Assembly (NCBI GenBank): GCA_963761325.1
Contig: CAVXGZ010000008.1
Location: forward strand, 682,001-746,000
Direction of reading: 5' to 3'
Source of the DNA: Streptantibioticus_C sp963761325
Lineage (GTDB): Bacteria; Actinomycetota; Actinomycetes; Streptomycetales; Streptomycetaceae
Length of the DNA: 64,000 nucleotides
This document shows, in pieces, positions 8,438 through 17,537 of this stretch. How positions within the stretch are numbered: position 1 is the stretch's first letter; every line of letters starts with the position of its first letter. The position numbers and the translations under genes were made by a program. The notes under the pieces are model-generated. The model saw only the letters and a program-made list of their open reading frames with translations, did no database searches and was not told where the DNA came from.

Positions 8438-8833
8438 CGCCGGGCCCGAGTGGTCGGCTCCGGAAGTCCTTCGGGGGTTGGCCCCTCGTCAAGCGGCTGC
8501 CGCCGACCGATCTGGAAAGGCGGCCGGAGAACGTCCGATCCACGGCGAACCTCTTCGGGCTACCGACCTTCTGCCATCCCGGCCTCGGGGTTCCGGAGGC
8601 CCGGGATGGGGAGCCTGGCGGGAGTTGGCCGTGCACACCATGACGACGAACTGGGTGCTCGCACAGAACCATGAGGGCGGGTACGAGCGGGACGAGCGCA
8701 GCGCGTTCGTGCACGCCTGCGCCCGAGGGGAACCTCCGACGGGAATTCCACCGCAGGTCGCGGCGATCCTCGTCCGCCACGCCCCGATCGCCGCAGTGCT
8801 GCCGGCCCTGGTTGTCGAGGTGACGGCGGGCGG
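8438..8833. other. Intergenic stretch, one doubtful small ORF
   Basis: About 400 bases between the TetR gene and a convergent small gene. An ATG at 8640-8642 opens 85 codons to 8897 (starting MTTNWVLAQNHEGGYERDER), which would overlap the end of the next gene. No family is recognised, and a ribosome binding site is weak. Base use is less biased than in neighbouring genes, so it may be remnant DNA. Confidence 0.35.
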
Positions 8834-9223
8834 TCAGGCGTCAGGGTCGACTTCGGGGTGCGTGAACCGCACGGGCTTGCCCAGCGACCGGGCGTAGGCG
8901 ATTTCGGCTCGGGTGCTGTCTCCGATGTAGTCGCCGACTACGAGCACCTCATCAGCGAGCCGGATCTTCGCCCGGTGCAGATCGTCGAGTCGAACCTTCA
9001 GCGCCTCGGCCTCGACAGGATCGGACCAGAGTTCGTGCGGCGACTTCATGTCACAGCCCGGTTTGACGACGATCCTTCCGGCCTTGGTCTCCCGCAGATC
9101 GGCCTCGTTCATCTCGGTCATGAAGCGGGTGGAGCCGCAGACCACGACGATACGCGGGAGGCTCAACAGCTTCTTCGCGTCGGCGAGCTTCTCCTCGGGG
9201 GTGGGCAGTCGCGGGTACGACAC
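8834..9223 (-). CDS. Small nucleoside 2-deoxyribosyltransferase-like protein
   Basis: 129 aa. The GTG start at 9223 follows AGGAGG by 5 bases. A Rossmann-like core shows IVVVCGSTRF at the first strand, LADEVLVVGDYIGDSTRAE with an acidic active-site-like pair in the middle, and IAYARSLGKPV at the end. That is the pattern of nucleoside deoxyribosyltransferase/DUF4406 proteins, which cleave or transfer the base of nucleosides or act as NMN-type hydrolases. The catalytic role is inferred. It lies 70 bases after the maleylpyruvate isomerase-like gene on the same strand. Confidence 0.65.
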   Translation of the reverse strand: MSYPRLPTPEEKLADAKKLLSLPRIVVVCGSTRFMTEMNEADLRETKAGRIVVKPGCDMKSPHELWSDPVEAEALKVRLDDLHRAKIRLADEVLVVGDYIGDSTRAEIAYARSLGKPVRFTHPEVDPDA

Positions 9224-9293
9224 CGGTTCCTCCTGGCGGTATCGATCAACGAGACCTTCGCGAGTCAAGCGGCAGGTTTGCGGTGGCGGGTCG

Positions 9294-10082
9294 TCACGCC
9301 CAGTCCTCCGGTTCCCAGGCGAGGAGCAGGTCGAGCAGCTCCGGGTCCCCGTCGAGTTGCAGGGAGTCCACCGAAATGCGTTTGTACAGGTAGAGGACCA
9401 GATCACTGGCCGTGCCGCGAAGAGAGAGGCCGGCCGCGCCCGAGCCCCCGCCGGCAGCGGGCAGCCGAGTGGTCCGCGCACCGTCGCCGTCGACCGTGAG
9501 GCGCCAGGAGCGGCCCTCGGCGGCGTGGAGGTCGAAGGCGGTGGGCTTGTGCGGCCAGGCGCTCGACGTGAAGCTGCCGATGAACAGGTTCTCCTCGACA
9601 CCGTCGAGTGCCACCTCGGCCGGCAGCGGCTGCGGGGCGCCCACGGCGGCCTGCGCGTCGTACGTGTGCACCGCGATCTCCTGGACCTGGTGCCGGGCGA
9701 CGCAACCGCAGGTGTCCGTCAATTGCGTGGGACCCCACCCGGTCCAGCAACTGCCGTCCGGGTCAGCCGCCACAAGCGCGTCGAGCAGCTGCTGCGTCGT
9801 CGCGGCCGACCAGGCCAGCAGCTCATCGCGCTCCCGAGGGGCCGGCGCGGTGCGCTCGGCGACGGCCTCGGCCGGGGGAGCGTCGGCAGGTCCCGCGGCG
9901 ATGGTGGCGGCCCGGAAACGACGCCCCTGGCCCAGGTGCTGCGCCAGATCGAACAGCGTCCACTCGGGGCAGGTCGGCACCTGCACGTCGAGGCTGGGCG
10001 CCGAGGCGATCACAGCGCGGAAGGCGGTCGCACGTTCGTCGATCAGCCGCAGCAGATCGGAAAACTCCAGAGTCTTCTGCAC
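9294..10082 (-). CDS. Maleylpyruvate isomerase family mycothiol-dependent protein
   Basis: 262 aa with a DinB-like four-helix N-terminal domain. DLAQHLG (first metal-binding His) and HQVQEIAVHTYDAQ (further His residues) form the usual triad. The C-terminal SCP2-like domain ends in ELLDLLLAWEPEDWA. Members use mycothiol in isomerisation or transfer reactions, and most are uncharacterised. The GTG at 10082 is preferred because it gives VQKTLEFSDLLRLIDER, the usual N-terminus. The ribosome binding site is weak. Confidence 0.75.
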   Translation of the reverse strand: MQKTLEFSDLLRLIDERATAFRAVIASAPSLDVQVPTCPEWTLFDLAQHLGQGRRFRAATIAAGPADAPPAEAVAERTAPAPRERDELLAWSAATTQQLLDALVAADPDGSCWTGWGPTQLTDTCGCVARHQVQEIAVHTYDAQAAVGAPQPLPAEVALDGVEENLFIGSFTSSAWPHKPTAFDLHAAEGRSWRLTVDGDGARTTRLPAAGGGSGAAGLSLRGTASDLVLYLYKRISVDSLQLDGDPELLDLLLAWEPEDWA

Positions 10083-10179
10083 AACGGTGGTTCTACACCT
10101 TGATTCACCTGCCCGACAGCGGTTTTCCCAGCCGGTGCGGCGGGGCACTGCGGCCCGGGCGAGCCCACGCTTCCGACCA

Positions 10180-11616
10180 CTACGGCGCCGACAGCGGCAC
10201 GTTCGGGCTGGCCGCGAAGGCCTGGCGGGGCGTCATCGGGCGGCCGGCGAGCTCGACGGTGGGGAACGGGCTGACCTGGGCGCAGGACGCGGTGTCGGCG
10301 GCGGTGCGCTGGTGGGCGTCGTAGCCGGCGTTGTCACCGGGGACCGGAACCGAGAAGTCGGCGCCGAAGCCGGGGCCGAACCCCGGGCCGAGGCCGGCGG
10401 CGATGTCGGCGAGGACTCCGCCGGACGCGGCCTGCGCCTTGCGGTGCTTGGCCGAGCGCAGCGCGATCCTGGCCCGTCGCGCGGCGCGCGCCTGCGGCGA
10501 GGAGGCCACCCGGTCGAGTCGCCGGCCGATGGCGGACCGGCCGCCGCCGGCCACGGTCAGCGAGCGGTCGTGGATGATCGCCGAGAACAGGATCCGGGCC
10601 GCCGGGGAGACCACGACCCGGTCCGGGTTGGCCGGGTCGGGCTTGTTCTGCATCGTGGTGAAGGTGACCCGGGCGGCCGGGACCCGGTTCAGCGCCCGGG
10701 CCAGCCGGAGCAGCTTGGAGACGCTGTCGAGCCCGTTGTCCACGGTCAGCGCGTTGGTCGCCGCGTCGGCGAGTCCGTACAGGGCGGTCGGCGAGGTGAG
10801 GGTGCCGGCGCTCTTGAGCCGCCGCAGCAGGGACGAGAGGTAGAGGTGCTGCGCGTAGGTGCGGCCGAGGTCGCTGCCGTCGCCGAACGCGTGCCGCGAG
10901 CGCAGGTACTGCAGCGCGGACATGCCCTCCAGGACGTGCCGGCCCCTGGTGAGCTTCAGGTGCGAGTAGGGGTCGTAGACGTTCTGGCTGACGCAGACCG
11001 GCACGCCGCCGACCGCGTCGGACATCTTCACCACGCCGGTGAAGCCGATCATCATGAAGTGGTCGATCGGGATGCCGGTGAGGGCGTGGACCGCCGCGAC
11101 GGTGCAGCCCGGGCCGTAGGCGAGGCTGCCGTTGATCTGCCCGCGGTGCGCCGGCTCCATGGTGCCGTGCCGGGGGTCCCGGCAGCCGGGCAGGTCGGTC
11201 ATCGTGTCGCGCGGCACGCTCATCACCGTGGCGTTGGAGCGGTCGGCGGACAGGTGGACGACCATCTCGACGTCGGCGTTGCGCTCCGGGCCGCAGTCGC
11301 CGCCGATGACGCAGTCCGCCCGGTCGGCGCGCGAGTCGGAGCCGATGAGCAGCACGTTGACCGGGGTGCGGCCGAGCGCGTCGGGCTTCTCGGAGCCGGC
11401 GCCGCCGCTCGCGCCGCCCAGCAGGGGCAGGCCGTGCAGGTTGCCGTTCAGGTGCTCGAAGAACCAGGCTCCGGCGCCGGCGGTGGCCAGCACCAGGAAC
11501 GCGGTCAGCAGGGCGGCGATCCACAGCGAGCGTCGGGTCCGGCCGGGCAGCTGCGGCCGCGGCTCCCAGGAGGTCCAGCGGGCCGCGGCCTCGGGGGGCT
11601 CGTCGCCGCCGGTCAT
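10180..11616 (-). CDS. LCP (LytR-CpsA-Psr) family protein
   Basis: 478 aa: short cytoplasmic N-terminus, one membrane helix (about 31-52), then an extracellular LCP domain. Key features are NVLLIGSDSR, the Asp/Arg-rich RNADVEMVVHLS and MSVPRDTM. A C-terminal Arg/Ala/Gly-rich tail ends in a segment with two Cys-free Pro clusters. LCP enzymes attach teichoic acids or other glycopolymers to peptidoglycan. The ATG at 11616 has no clear ribosome binding site, and upstream in-frame starts exist. A polymer exporter lies 4 kb away, so a functional link is possible but not shown. Confidence 0.85.
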   Translation of the reverse strand: MTGGDEPPEAAARWTSWEPRPQLPGRTRRSLWIAALLTAFLVLATAGAGAWFFEHLNGNLHGLPLLGGASGGAGSEKPDALGRTPVNVLLIGSDSRADRADCVIGGDCGPERNADVEMVVHLSADRSNATVMSVPRDTMTDLPGCRDPRHGTMEPAHRGQINGSLAYGPGCTVAAVHALTGIPIDHFMMIGFTGVVKMSDAVGGVPVCVSQNVYDPYSHLKLTRGRHVLEGMSALQYLRSRHAFGDGSDLGRTYAQHLYLSSLLRRLKSAGTLTSPTALYGLADAATNALTVDNGLDSVSKLLRLARALNRVPAARVTFTTMQNKPDPANPDRVVVSPAARILFSAIIHDRSLTVAGGGRSAIGRRLDRVASSPQARAARRARIALRSAKHRKAQAASGGVLADIAAGLGPGFGPGFGADFSVPVPGDNAGYDAHQRTAADTASCAQVSPFPTVELAGRPMTPRQAFAASPNVPLSAP

Positions 11617-11803
11617 CCGCGCACCGCGCGCGGTGGGCGGCCGGTCCGGTGTCGCGGGGGTGTGCGCATCGCGGTCGGTGCTCTCCAGGTGGTGGCGGCG
11701 GGCCGGCAGGAACGATAGGGCGTGGGCGACCGATCGGCCCCGACGCCCGACGATGACCGGATCCGTCCGCTTATGCTCCCCCCTCGCGGGCCGCACATGG
11801 TGG

Positions 11804-11834
11804 AGGCCCACCGGGAAAGTGCCCCGGTGGGCCT
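11804..11834 (-). terminator. Terminator of the two-component operon
   Basis: AGGCCCACCGGG (11804-11815) and CCCGGTGGGCCT (11823-11834) form a perfect 12-bp stem with a 7-base loop, about 150 bases after the response-regulator stop. It is the only notable feature of the 366-base gap 11617-11982, which should also hold the LCP promoter. Confidence 0.7.
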
Positions 11835-11982
11835 GTGGAGCGTGCCGCCGGTCGGCTCACCGGGCGGTCCGCCGCCGTGGACGTCCCCGGCGGAGGAGGC
11901 CGCCGCGCCGGCCCCGGACCCGCCCGGCCGGGGCGTGGGCGGGCGGGCCTCCAGCGTGTCCCGAGCCGTCCGGCCGGGCCGG

Positions 11983-12645
11983 TCAGCGCGGCTCGCGGCC
12001 GGGCAGCAGGCCCCGCTCGTACCCGGCGGCGACCGCCGCCGCCCGGTCGTTGACCCCCAACTTGGCGTAGATGTGCAGCAGATGGGTCTTGACGGTGGCC
12101 TCGCTGATGAACAGCCGCACGGCCGCCTCCCGGTTGGTGCGGCCGGCCGCGACCAGCGAGAGGACCTCCACCTCGCGCGGACTCAACGGCTCGCGCTCCG
12201 GGGTGCGCACCTGGCCGAGCAGCCGGGTGGCCACCGCCGGCGAGAGCACCGACTCGCCGCGCGACGCGGAGCGCACCGCGCGGAACAACTCCTCGCGCGC
12301 GGTGTCCTTGAGCAGGTACCCGGTGGCCCCCGCCTTCACCGCGGGCAGCACGTCGCTGTCGGTGTCGTACGTGGTGAGCACCAGCACCCGGGCGGGCAGG
12401 CCGCGTTCGCCCATCGCGCGGATCGCCGCCACGCCGTCCATCCGGGGCATCCGCAGGTCCATCAACACCACGTCGGGGCGCAGCCGTTCGGTCAGCTCCA
12501 GCGCCTCGGCGCCGTCCCCGGCCTCGCCGACCACCTCGAAGCCCGGATCGCCGGCGAACATGCCGCGCAGTCCGTCGCGCACCACCGGGTGGTCGTCCAC
12601 CACGAGCAGCCGGATGACCGCGGGATCCGACCTCGCGTCAGCCAT
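11983..12645 (-). CDS. NarL/LuxR family response regulator
   Basis: 220 aa. The receiver domain has the acidic pair VVDD, phospho-acceptor D63 (VVLMDLRMPRMDG) and conserved K in GYLLKD. The C-terminal LuxR helix-turn-helix includes LSPREVEVLSLVAAGRTN and ISEATVKTHLLHIYAKLGV. The ATG at 12645 overlaps the kinase stop by 8 bases; a GTG 12 bases further upstream is the alternative. It is the last gene of the exporter/two-component operon and probably controls the ABC transporter in the same operon. Confidence 0.92.
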   Translation of the reverse strand: MADARSDPAVIRLLVVDDHPVVRDGLRGMFAGDPGFEVVGEAGDGAEALELTERLRPDVVLMDLRMPRMDGVAAIRAMGERGLPARVLVLTTYDTDSDVLPAVKAGATGYLLKDTAREELFRAVRSASRGESVLSPAVATRLLGQVRTPEREPLSPREVEVLSLVAAGRTNREAAVRLFISEATVKTHLLHIYAKLGVNDRAAAVAAGYERGLLPGREPR

Positions 12646-13948
12646 GGTCGCCGCCACGGGGGATGGCCGGCACGGTGGCGGACAGCGCGGTGCCGCCGCC
12701 CGGCTCGGACTCTATCTCCAGCCGTCCGTCCAGCCGCCGCACCCGCTGGCGCATCGCGGTCAGCCCGTAACCGCCGCGCTCGCCGCCGCCCGGCTCCGGC
12801 AGGGTCAGCGGGTCGAACCCCGCACCGTCGTCGCGTACGTCCAGCGTCACCACGTCCTCCATGTACGAAAGCGTCAGGCCCACCCGGCGGGCCGCGGCGT
12901 GCTTGGCCGTGTTGCTCAACGCCTCCTGGGCGGCGCGCAGCAGGGTGATCTCGACCTCCGGGTGCAGGGCGACGGCGCTGCCGGTCACCGTCAACTCGAC
13001 CGCGGTCCCGTGCAGTTCGCGCCAGTTGTCCACCACCTCGCCGAGGGCGGCGGGCAGTCCGGCGTGCTCCAGCGGCTCCGGCCGCAGTGCCCGCACCGCG
13101 CGGCGGGCGTCGGTGAGGGCCTCCCGGGCCAGCCGGGTGGCGTTGCCGAGGTGGCGGTGGTGGGCCAGGTCCGTACCCCCGTGTGCACGGACCTGGTCCG
13201 CCGCCTGGAGTTGGGTGATGATGCCCGCCAACCCCTGGGCGATGGTGTCGTGGATCTCGCGTGCCATCCGCTGACGTTCGTCCATCACCCCTGCCTCCCT
13301 CGCCTGGCTGATCAGTTGCGCGTGCAGCCCGGCGTTCTCGGCAAGCATTCCGGCCAGTCTCTCGTTGGCCTGCGACAGCGCGGTGTTGGCCTCCTCGCGC
13401 CGGGCGCTGAGCTGCTCGGTGACCTCCCCCAGGGTGATGAGCACCCCGACGACCACCAGGTTGAAGCAGAGCGCCACCGCGAAGATCCCGGCCAGCTCCG
13501 GCGTGGTGGGCAGCACGCCGCCGATCTGCGAGACCGAGGTCGGCAGCGTGGTCACCGCCACGCCCGCCACCAGCCGCCGTCCACGCAGGAAGCGCATGGC
13601 GTGCACGTAGCCGGCGAAGGCGAAGAAGCCGAACACCGCGTTGTCCAGGACCAGTTGGCAGATCAGCGCGATCAGCACCGCGAAGTGGATCCCGCCGGCC
13701 CAGTCCTTGCCGGCGCCGATCTCGTAGCGGCTCATCGCTGACCGCACCAGCAGCCAGACCAGCGCCGCCCCGCTCAGCGCGGCGGTGTAGGCGGGCGAGC
13801 GGCCCCCGTTGCCCGGCACCACGAGCGAGAGCAGGAACGAGACGAGGAGCCCCAGGTACGGCAGCCACGTCATCAGCCGGCCGAGCCGCCGCTCCCACTC
13901 CCCCAGCCGCCCGGTGCCCGGCGCCGCCGTCCCGTCCCCCGCCGTCAT
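12638..13948 (-). CDS. Sensor histidine kinase (HisKA_3)
   Basis: 436 aa. The N-terminal half has about five membrane helices (28-172), then a coiled-coil dimerisation helix. The HisKA_3 box ERQRMAREIHDTIAQ carries phospho-acceptor H233. The HATPase domain shows AAQEALSNTAKHA (N box), DVRDDGAGFD (G1) and GGYGLTAMRQR (G2). With no large extracellular loop it is an intramembrane-sensing kinase like DesK or LiaS. It lies 49 bases after the ABC permease and overlaps the response regulator. Confidence 0.92.
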   Translation of the reverse strand: MTAGDGTAAPGTGRLGEWERRLGRLMTWLPYLGLLVSFLLSLVVPGNGGRSPAYTAALSGAALVWLLVRSAMSRYEIGAGKDWAGGIHFAVLIALICQLVLDNAVFGFFAFAGYVHAMRFLRGRRLVAGVAVTTLPTSVSQIGGVLPTTPELAGIFAVALCFNLVVVGVLITLGEVTEQLSARREEANTALSQANERLAGMLAENAGLHAQLISQAREAGVMDERQRMAREIHDTIAQGLAGIITQLQAADQVRAHGGTDLAHHRHLGNATRLAREALTDARRAVRALRPEPLEHAGLPAALGEVVDNWRELHGTAVELTVTGSAVALHPEVEITLLRAAQEALSNTAKHAAARRVGLTLSYMEDVVTLDVRDDGAGFDPLTLPEPGGGERGGYGLTAMRQRVRRLDGRLEIESEPGGGTALSATVPAIPRGGDHG

Positions 13949-13997
13949 GGTCCCCTCGCTCTCCGCGCCGTGCCGCCCCGATCCGCCGCGCGCCGGC

Positions 13998-14795
13998 TCA
14001 CTCCCAGCGGAAGAGCTTCACCGCGGCGGCCCCCGCGACCAGCGTGAACACCGCCATTGTGGCCAGATCCCCTCCGCCTGGCCAATGACCGTTCCAGCTG
14101 TCGAGCACGGCCTGGGTGGCCGCGCCGCTCGGGACGAAGTCGCCGACGTGCCGCAGCACCGCGGGCATCAGGTCACGCGGCACCCACAGCCCGGAGAAGA
14201 ACATCAGCGGGAAGAAGAAGGCGGCACCGATCGCGTTGCCCGCCTTCGCCGACGGCGCCAGGGCCGCGATCAGCAGTCCGACGCTGAACAGCGAGGTCGC
14301 CGCCAGCACGAGGGAGAGCGCGAACCCCAGGGGCTGGCGCGGCAGCGCGATGCCGAACGCCAGCCGCCCGACCACCGTCACCAGGGCCAGCGACACCAGG
14401 CAGACCGCAGCGTAGACGGCACTCAGCGCGGCGAACATCACCGGCACCGGCACCGGGCCGGCCGAGAGCCGGCGCAGCACGCCCTTCTCGCGGTAGCCGG
14501 TGAGCGTCGGCGCGAGGCCGTTCATCGCCAGCATGGTAAGCGTGAAGACGATCATGATCGGCGCGTAGACCTCGATGGTGCTCAGGCCGTGCAGTTTCGG
14601 GGTGCGCTCGCGGAAGCCGGGGATCGAGCCGAGGATCACCAGCAGCAGCACCGGGAAGACCAGCGAGAAGAAGGCCGCCGCCGGGTCGCGCAGGAACAGC
14701 CGCGCCTCGGTGAGCGTGAGCCGGGCCAGCGCCCGGCCGGTGGTGGTGCCCCTGGTGGCGGCGGTCGTCGAGGTGGTGGCGGTCGCGGTGCTCAC
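13998..14795 (-). CDS. ABC-2 permease, drug-efflux type
   Basis: 265 aa with six membrane segments. Conserved ABC-2 features are EARLFLRDPAAAFFSLVFPV near the N-terminus and FFFPLMFFSGLWVP before the last helices. The GTG start overlaps the ATPase stop as GTGA, indicating translational coupling. With the DrrA-like ATPase it forms a heteromeric exporter of a hydrophobic compound. The substrate is not deducible. Confidence 0.88.
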   Translation of the reverse strand: MSTATATTSTTAATRGTTTGRALARLTLTEARLFLRDPAAAFFSLVFPVLLLVILGSIPGFRERTPKLHGLSTIEVYAPIMIVFTLTMLAMNGLAPTLTGYREKGVLRRLSAGPVPVPVMFAALSAVYAAVCLVSLALVTVVGRLAFGIALPRQPLGFALSLVLAATSLFSVGLLIAALAPSAKAGNAIGAAFFFPLMFFSGLWVPRDLMPAVLRHVGDFVPSGAATQAVLDSWNGHWPGGGDLATMAVFTLVAGAAAVKLFRWE

Positions 14796-15694
14796 TTGTC
14801 TCCCCCGGTGATCTTGACGTAGGCGTCGTCGAGCGTGCGTTCGTGGATGCGCAGGTTGGCGACGACGAGGCCGCTGCGGGCGAGCAGCGCGGTCACCTCG
14901 TCGACCACCGCTCCGGCGCCGACGATCCGGACGCTCTCCCCGCGGCGGGTGGCGTCGGTGACGCCGGGCAGCGCGGCCAGCACGGCGAGGTCGAGCGGGC
15001 CGCTGGGCCGGAAGGTGATCTCGGTCTCGGCGCCGGCGTCGGCGATCAGTTCCTGCGGCGTGCCGAGCGCCACGATCCGGCCGCCGTCGAGGATCGCGGC
15101 CCGGTCGCACAGCGCGGCGACCTCGTCCATGAAGTGCGAGACCAGCACGACGGTCACCCCGCCGTCCCGCACCCGCCGGACCAGCTTCCAGGTCTCCCGC
15201 CTGGCCTGCGGGTCGAGCCCGGTGGTCAGTTCGTCGAGGAAGACCACCTCGGGGGCGCCGACCAGCGCCAGCGCGATGAACAGCCGCTGCTTCTGGCCGC
15301 CGGACAGCTTGCCGAACGTGGCGTTCCGCTTCTCCGCCAGCCCCCACTCGGCGAGCAGCGCCTCCGGGTCGCGCGGCGCGGGGTAGAAGGAGGCGTACAG
15401 CGCCAGCGCCTCGCGGACCCGCAACGAGTCCTGCAGGTGGGCCTCCTGCAACTGCACGCCGATCCGGCGGCGCAGCCGGGCGCCGTGCGCCGCCGGGTCG
15501 AGCCCGAGCACCCGCACCGTGCCGGCGTCCGGCCGGCGCAGCCCCTCGGCGCACTCCACCGTGGTGGTCTTGCCGGCGCCGTTCGGGCCGAGGAGTCCGA
15601 AGATCTCCCCCTCGCCCACGCTGAACGAGACACCGCTGAGCGCGGTGTGCCCGCCGTACCTCTTGGTGAGGCCCTCGACCTCGATGACCGCCAT
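14792..15694 (-). CDS. ABC transporter ATPase, DrrA-like
   Basis: 300 aa. It has Walker A GPNGAGKTT, signature LSGGQKQRL, Walker B VVFLDELTTGLD and H-loop VSHFMDE. The C-terminal extension of about 80 residues (DAYVKITGG near the end) is typical of DrrA-type antibiotic efflux ATPases. First gene of the operon ATPase-permease-kinase-regulator (15694 to 11983). This gene order is typical of modules that sense and export cell-envelope-active compounds. Confidence 0.92.
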   Translation of the reverse strand: MAVIEVEGLTKRYGGHTALSGVSFSVGEGEIFGLLGPNGAGKTTTVECAEGLRRPDAGTVRVLGLDPAAHGARLRRRIGVQLQEAHLQDSLRVREALALYASFYPAPRDPEALLAEWGLAEKRNATFGKLSGGQKQRLFIALALVGAPEVVFLDELTTGLDPQARRETWKLVRRVRDGGVTVVLVSHFMDEVAALCDRAAILDGGRIVALGTPQELIADAGAETEITFRPSGPLDLAVLAALPGVTDATRRGESVRIVGAGAVVDEVTALLARSGLVVANLRIHERTLDDAYVKITGGDK

Positions 15695-15861
15695 GCCGCC
15701 CCGCCCCTTCCCCGCCGGCCGGCTGTCCGCCGCCCGCTGGAAAGAGCCTCCCGCTCGGGCCGGGTCCGCCGCGTCGCCCGGACGGCCATCCCCGGGCGCC
15801 GATCCGGTGGATCCGCGGTATCAACCGATCGGTGGATGCCGGACCGGGCGCGGACACGCGT

Positions 15862-15891
15862 CGGGCGAGCCGCTGGATGGCGGCTCGCCCG
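15862..15891 (-). terminator. Terminator of the chaplin gene
   Basis: CGGGCGAGCCGC (15862-15873) and GCGGCTCGCCCG (15880-15891) form a perfect 12-bp stem with a 6-base loop, 28 bases after the chaplin stop. Confidence 0.75.
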
Positions 15892-15919
15892 GCGACGGTG
15901 GGGCGGTGCCCCGTCAGCT

Positions 15920-16159
15920 TCAGCCGTTGGAGCAGACGTTGCCGAAGGCCGGGCTCAGGATGCCGATGACGTCGACGGTGTCGCCGCAGGCCTCGACCGG
16001 GGCGTGGACCGGCACCTGGATGACGTTGCCCGAGACGACGCCGGGGGAACCGGCGGCGGCACCGTCGGCACCGGAGGCGGCGGAGGCCATCCCCGCGGCT
16101 CCGGCGACGGCGAATCCGGCGGCAGCGGACACCACGAGCGCCTTGGTGATACGCGACAT
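15920..16159 (-). CDS. Short chaplin
   Basis: 79 aa: Sec signal peptide (1-27), then one chaplin domain with GNVIQVPVHAPVEACGDTVD and ending LSPAFGNVCSNG. C58 and C76 are the two conserved cysteines of the intramolecular disulfide. The usual CGN is CGD here. Short chaplins assemble as amyloid-like surfactant films that let aerial hyphae and spores emerge from water. The gene stands alone with its own terminator, as is common. This is the clearest evidence in the window for a sporulating actinomycete. Confidence 0.92.
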   Translation of the reverse strand: MSRITKALVVSAAAGFAVAGAAGMASAASGADGAAAGSPGVVSGNVIQVPVHAPVEACGDTVDVIGILSPAFGNVCSNG

Positions 16160-16327
16160 TGCACAGTCCTTACTTCACAAGAGGGGCACAAGGTCCCCGC
16201 CGCGACGAGCGGGGAGCCTGTTCAACGCGCGACCGGCCCGATCGTCGCGGGAGACCCCTCGAACAGGTGACGGCGCACCCGTCCGGACCAGGGTCCGCCC
16301 CGGCCCGCCGCCCCGCCCGCTGCCCCG

Positions 16328-17047
16328 CTATGTCGCCGGCGGTTCGCCGGGTCGGTCGGGGGCCACGGCGGTGTGCAGGTGGACCACTCCGCCGTCGAGC
16401 GGGTGCGGGGTGACCTGCCGCCAGCCCACCGAGGAGATGCGCCGGGCCAGCGTCTCGGGTGTCGACCAGGCCTGTATGGAGTCGGACAGGTAGATGTACG
16501 CCGCCGGGTTGCTGCTGATCCGGCGGCCGATCCGCGGCACCACGTGGCGCAGGTGGGCGCGGAACAGCGCCCGGCGCACCGGGTCGACCGGCATGCTGAA
16601 CTCGCAGACCACCAGCCGTCCGCCGGGTCTGGTGACCCGGAGCATCTCGCCCAGGGCGATCTCGGTCTCGGCTATGTTGCGCAGGCCGAAGGAGATGGTG
16701 ACCGCGTCGAACGAGTCGTCGGCGAACGGCAGCCGCCGCCCGTCGGCCACCACGAACTCCATGCCGGGGTGGCGCCGGCGGCCGACCGACAGCATGCCCG
16801 GGGAGACGTCGCAGGCGACCACGCTCGCACCGCGCGCGGTCAGCGCCATCCCCGACGTGCCGGTGCCGGCCGCCACGTCGAGCACCCGCACGCCCGGCGC
16901 CGCGCCGGTGGCCGCCGCCATCCGCCGCCCCCAGCTGTTCATCCGGCCCAGCCACAGCCGGGCACGGGTACGGTCGTATCCGCGTGCCACCTGGTCGAAC
17001 ATCGCGACGACTTCGGCCGGCACCTTCTCCAGATCCGCACTGACCAC
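16328..17047 (-). CDS. UbiE/MenG-like SAM methyltransferase
   Basis: 239 aa. It has VLDVAAGTGTSGMALTARGA (motif I and following helix), the acidic strand VVACDVSPGML, and the UbiE-type block FDAVTISFGLRNIAETEIAL followed by MLRVTRPGGRL. This is close to demethylmenaquinone methyltransferase (MenG). The N-terminus VAGYDR-like segment is more divergent than in the housekeeping enzyme, and no menaquinone gene is near, so it could act on another quinone or a specialised metabolite. Confidence 0.75.
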   Translation of the reverse strand: MVSADLEKVPAEVVAMFDQVARGYDRTRARLWLGRMNSWGRRMAAATGAAPGVRVLDVAAGTGTSGMALTARGASVVACDVSPGMLSVGRRRHPGMEFVVADGRRLPFADDSFDAVTISFGLRNIAETEIALGEMLRVTRPGGRLVVCEFSMPVDPVRRALFRAHLRHVVPRIGRRISSNPAAYIYLSDSIQAWSTPETLARRISSVGWRQVTPHPLDGGVVHLHTAVAPDRPGEPPAT

Positions 17048-17206
17048 GATTTACCTGACCTTCGACGTTGGTGGATTCCACCCTGCCACTGCGGCGGGCA
17101 CGAACGGACGGCAACTCCGTTTCCTGCCGGAGTGGATCACGGAAGGCCGCGGCGGCGACAGTCCCGCGGGCCGGATCGGCCGCCACCATGACGCACCGCG
17201 ACCGGA

Positions 17207-17267
17207 CCGTCCCGGATCGGTGAAACCGCGCCGGACCAGGGCGGCGCGGTCACCCGGTCCGGGACGG
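17207..17267. terminator. Long imperfect hairpin in a gene-free stretch
   Basis: Bases 17207-17232 pair with 17243-17267 over about 24 pairs with a two-base bulge and one mismatch, around a 10-base loop. It sits in the 490 bases between the methyltransferase start and the S53 stop, where no gene is supported. It could be a second-line terminator for the S53 gene or a structured leader of the methyltransferase. Confidence 0.5.
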
Positions 17268-17464
17268 CGGCACCGCCGGCCGCGTGCGGGGATCGGGCGG
17301 ACCCGGACCGCGCCCGGCTCGGGTGGGCGCGGTCCGGGGGTCGTCTCACCAGACGACGGGCCGCTCGTGGACGCCGTAGACCGCCGTGTCGTCGCGGAAC
17401 CGGACCTCCTGCCGGGTCCGCCGGCCGGCTGCTCGTGGAGCCGTCGCACGTCAGTGAGTCGCCG

Positions 17465-17502
17465 AGGGCCCGGCCTCCCCCGCGCGGGGGAAACCGGGCC
17501 CT
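17465..17502 (-). terminator. Terminator of the first S53 protease gene
   Basis: AGGGCCCGG (17465-17473) pairs with CCGGGCCCT (17494-17502), and the enclosed bases form a further C5/G5 stem. It begins 36 bases after the S53 stop codon. Confidence 0.65.
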
Positions 17503-17537
17503 GTCGATCCGACGTGGCGTCAGGTATCAGCCGTGGG

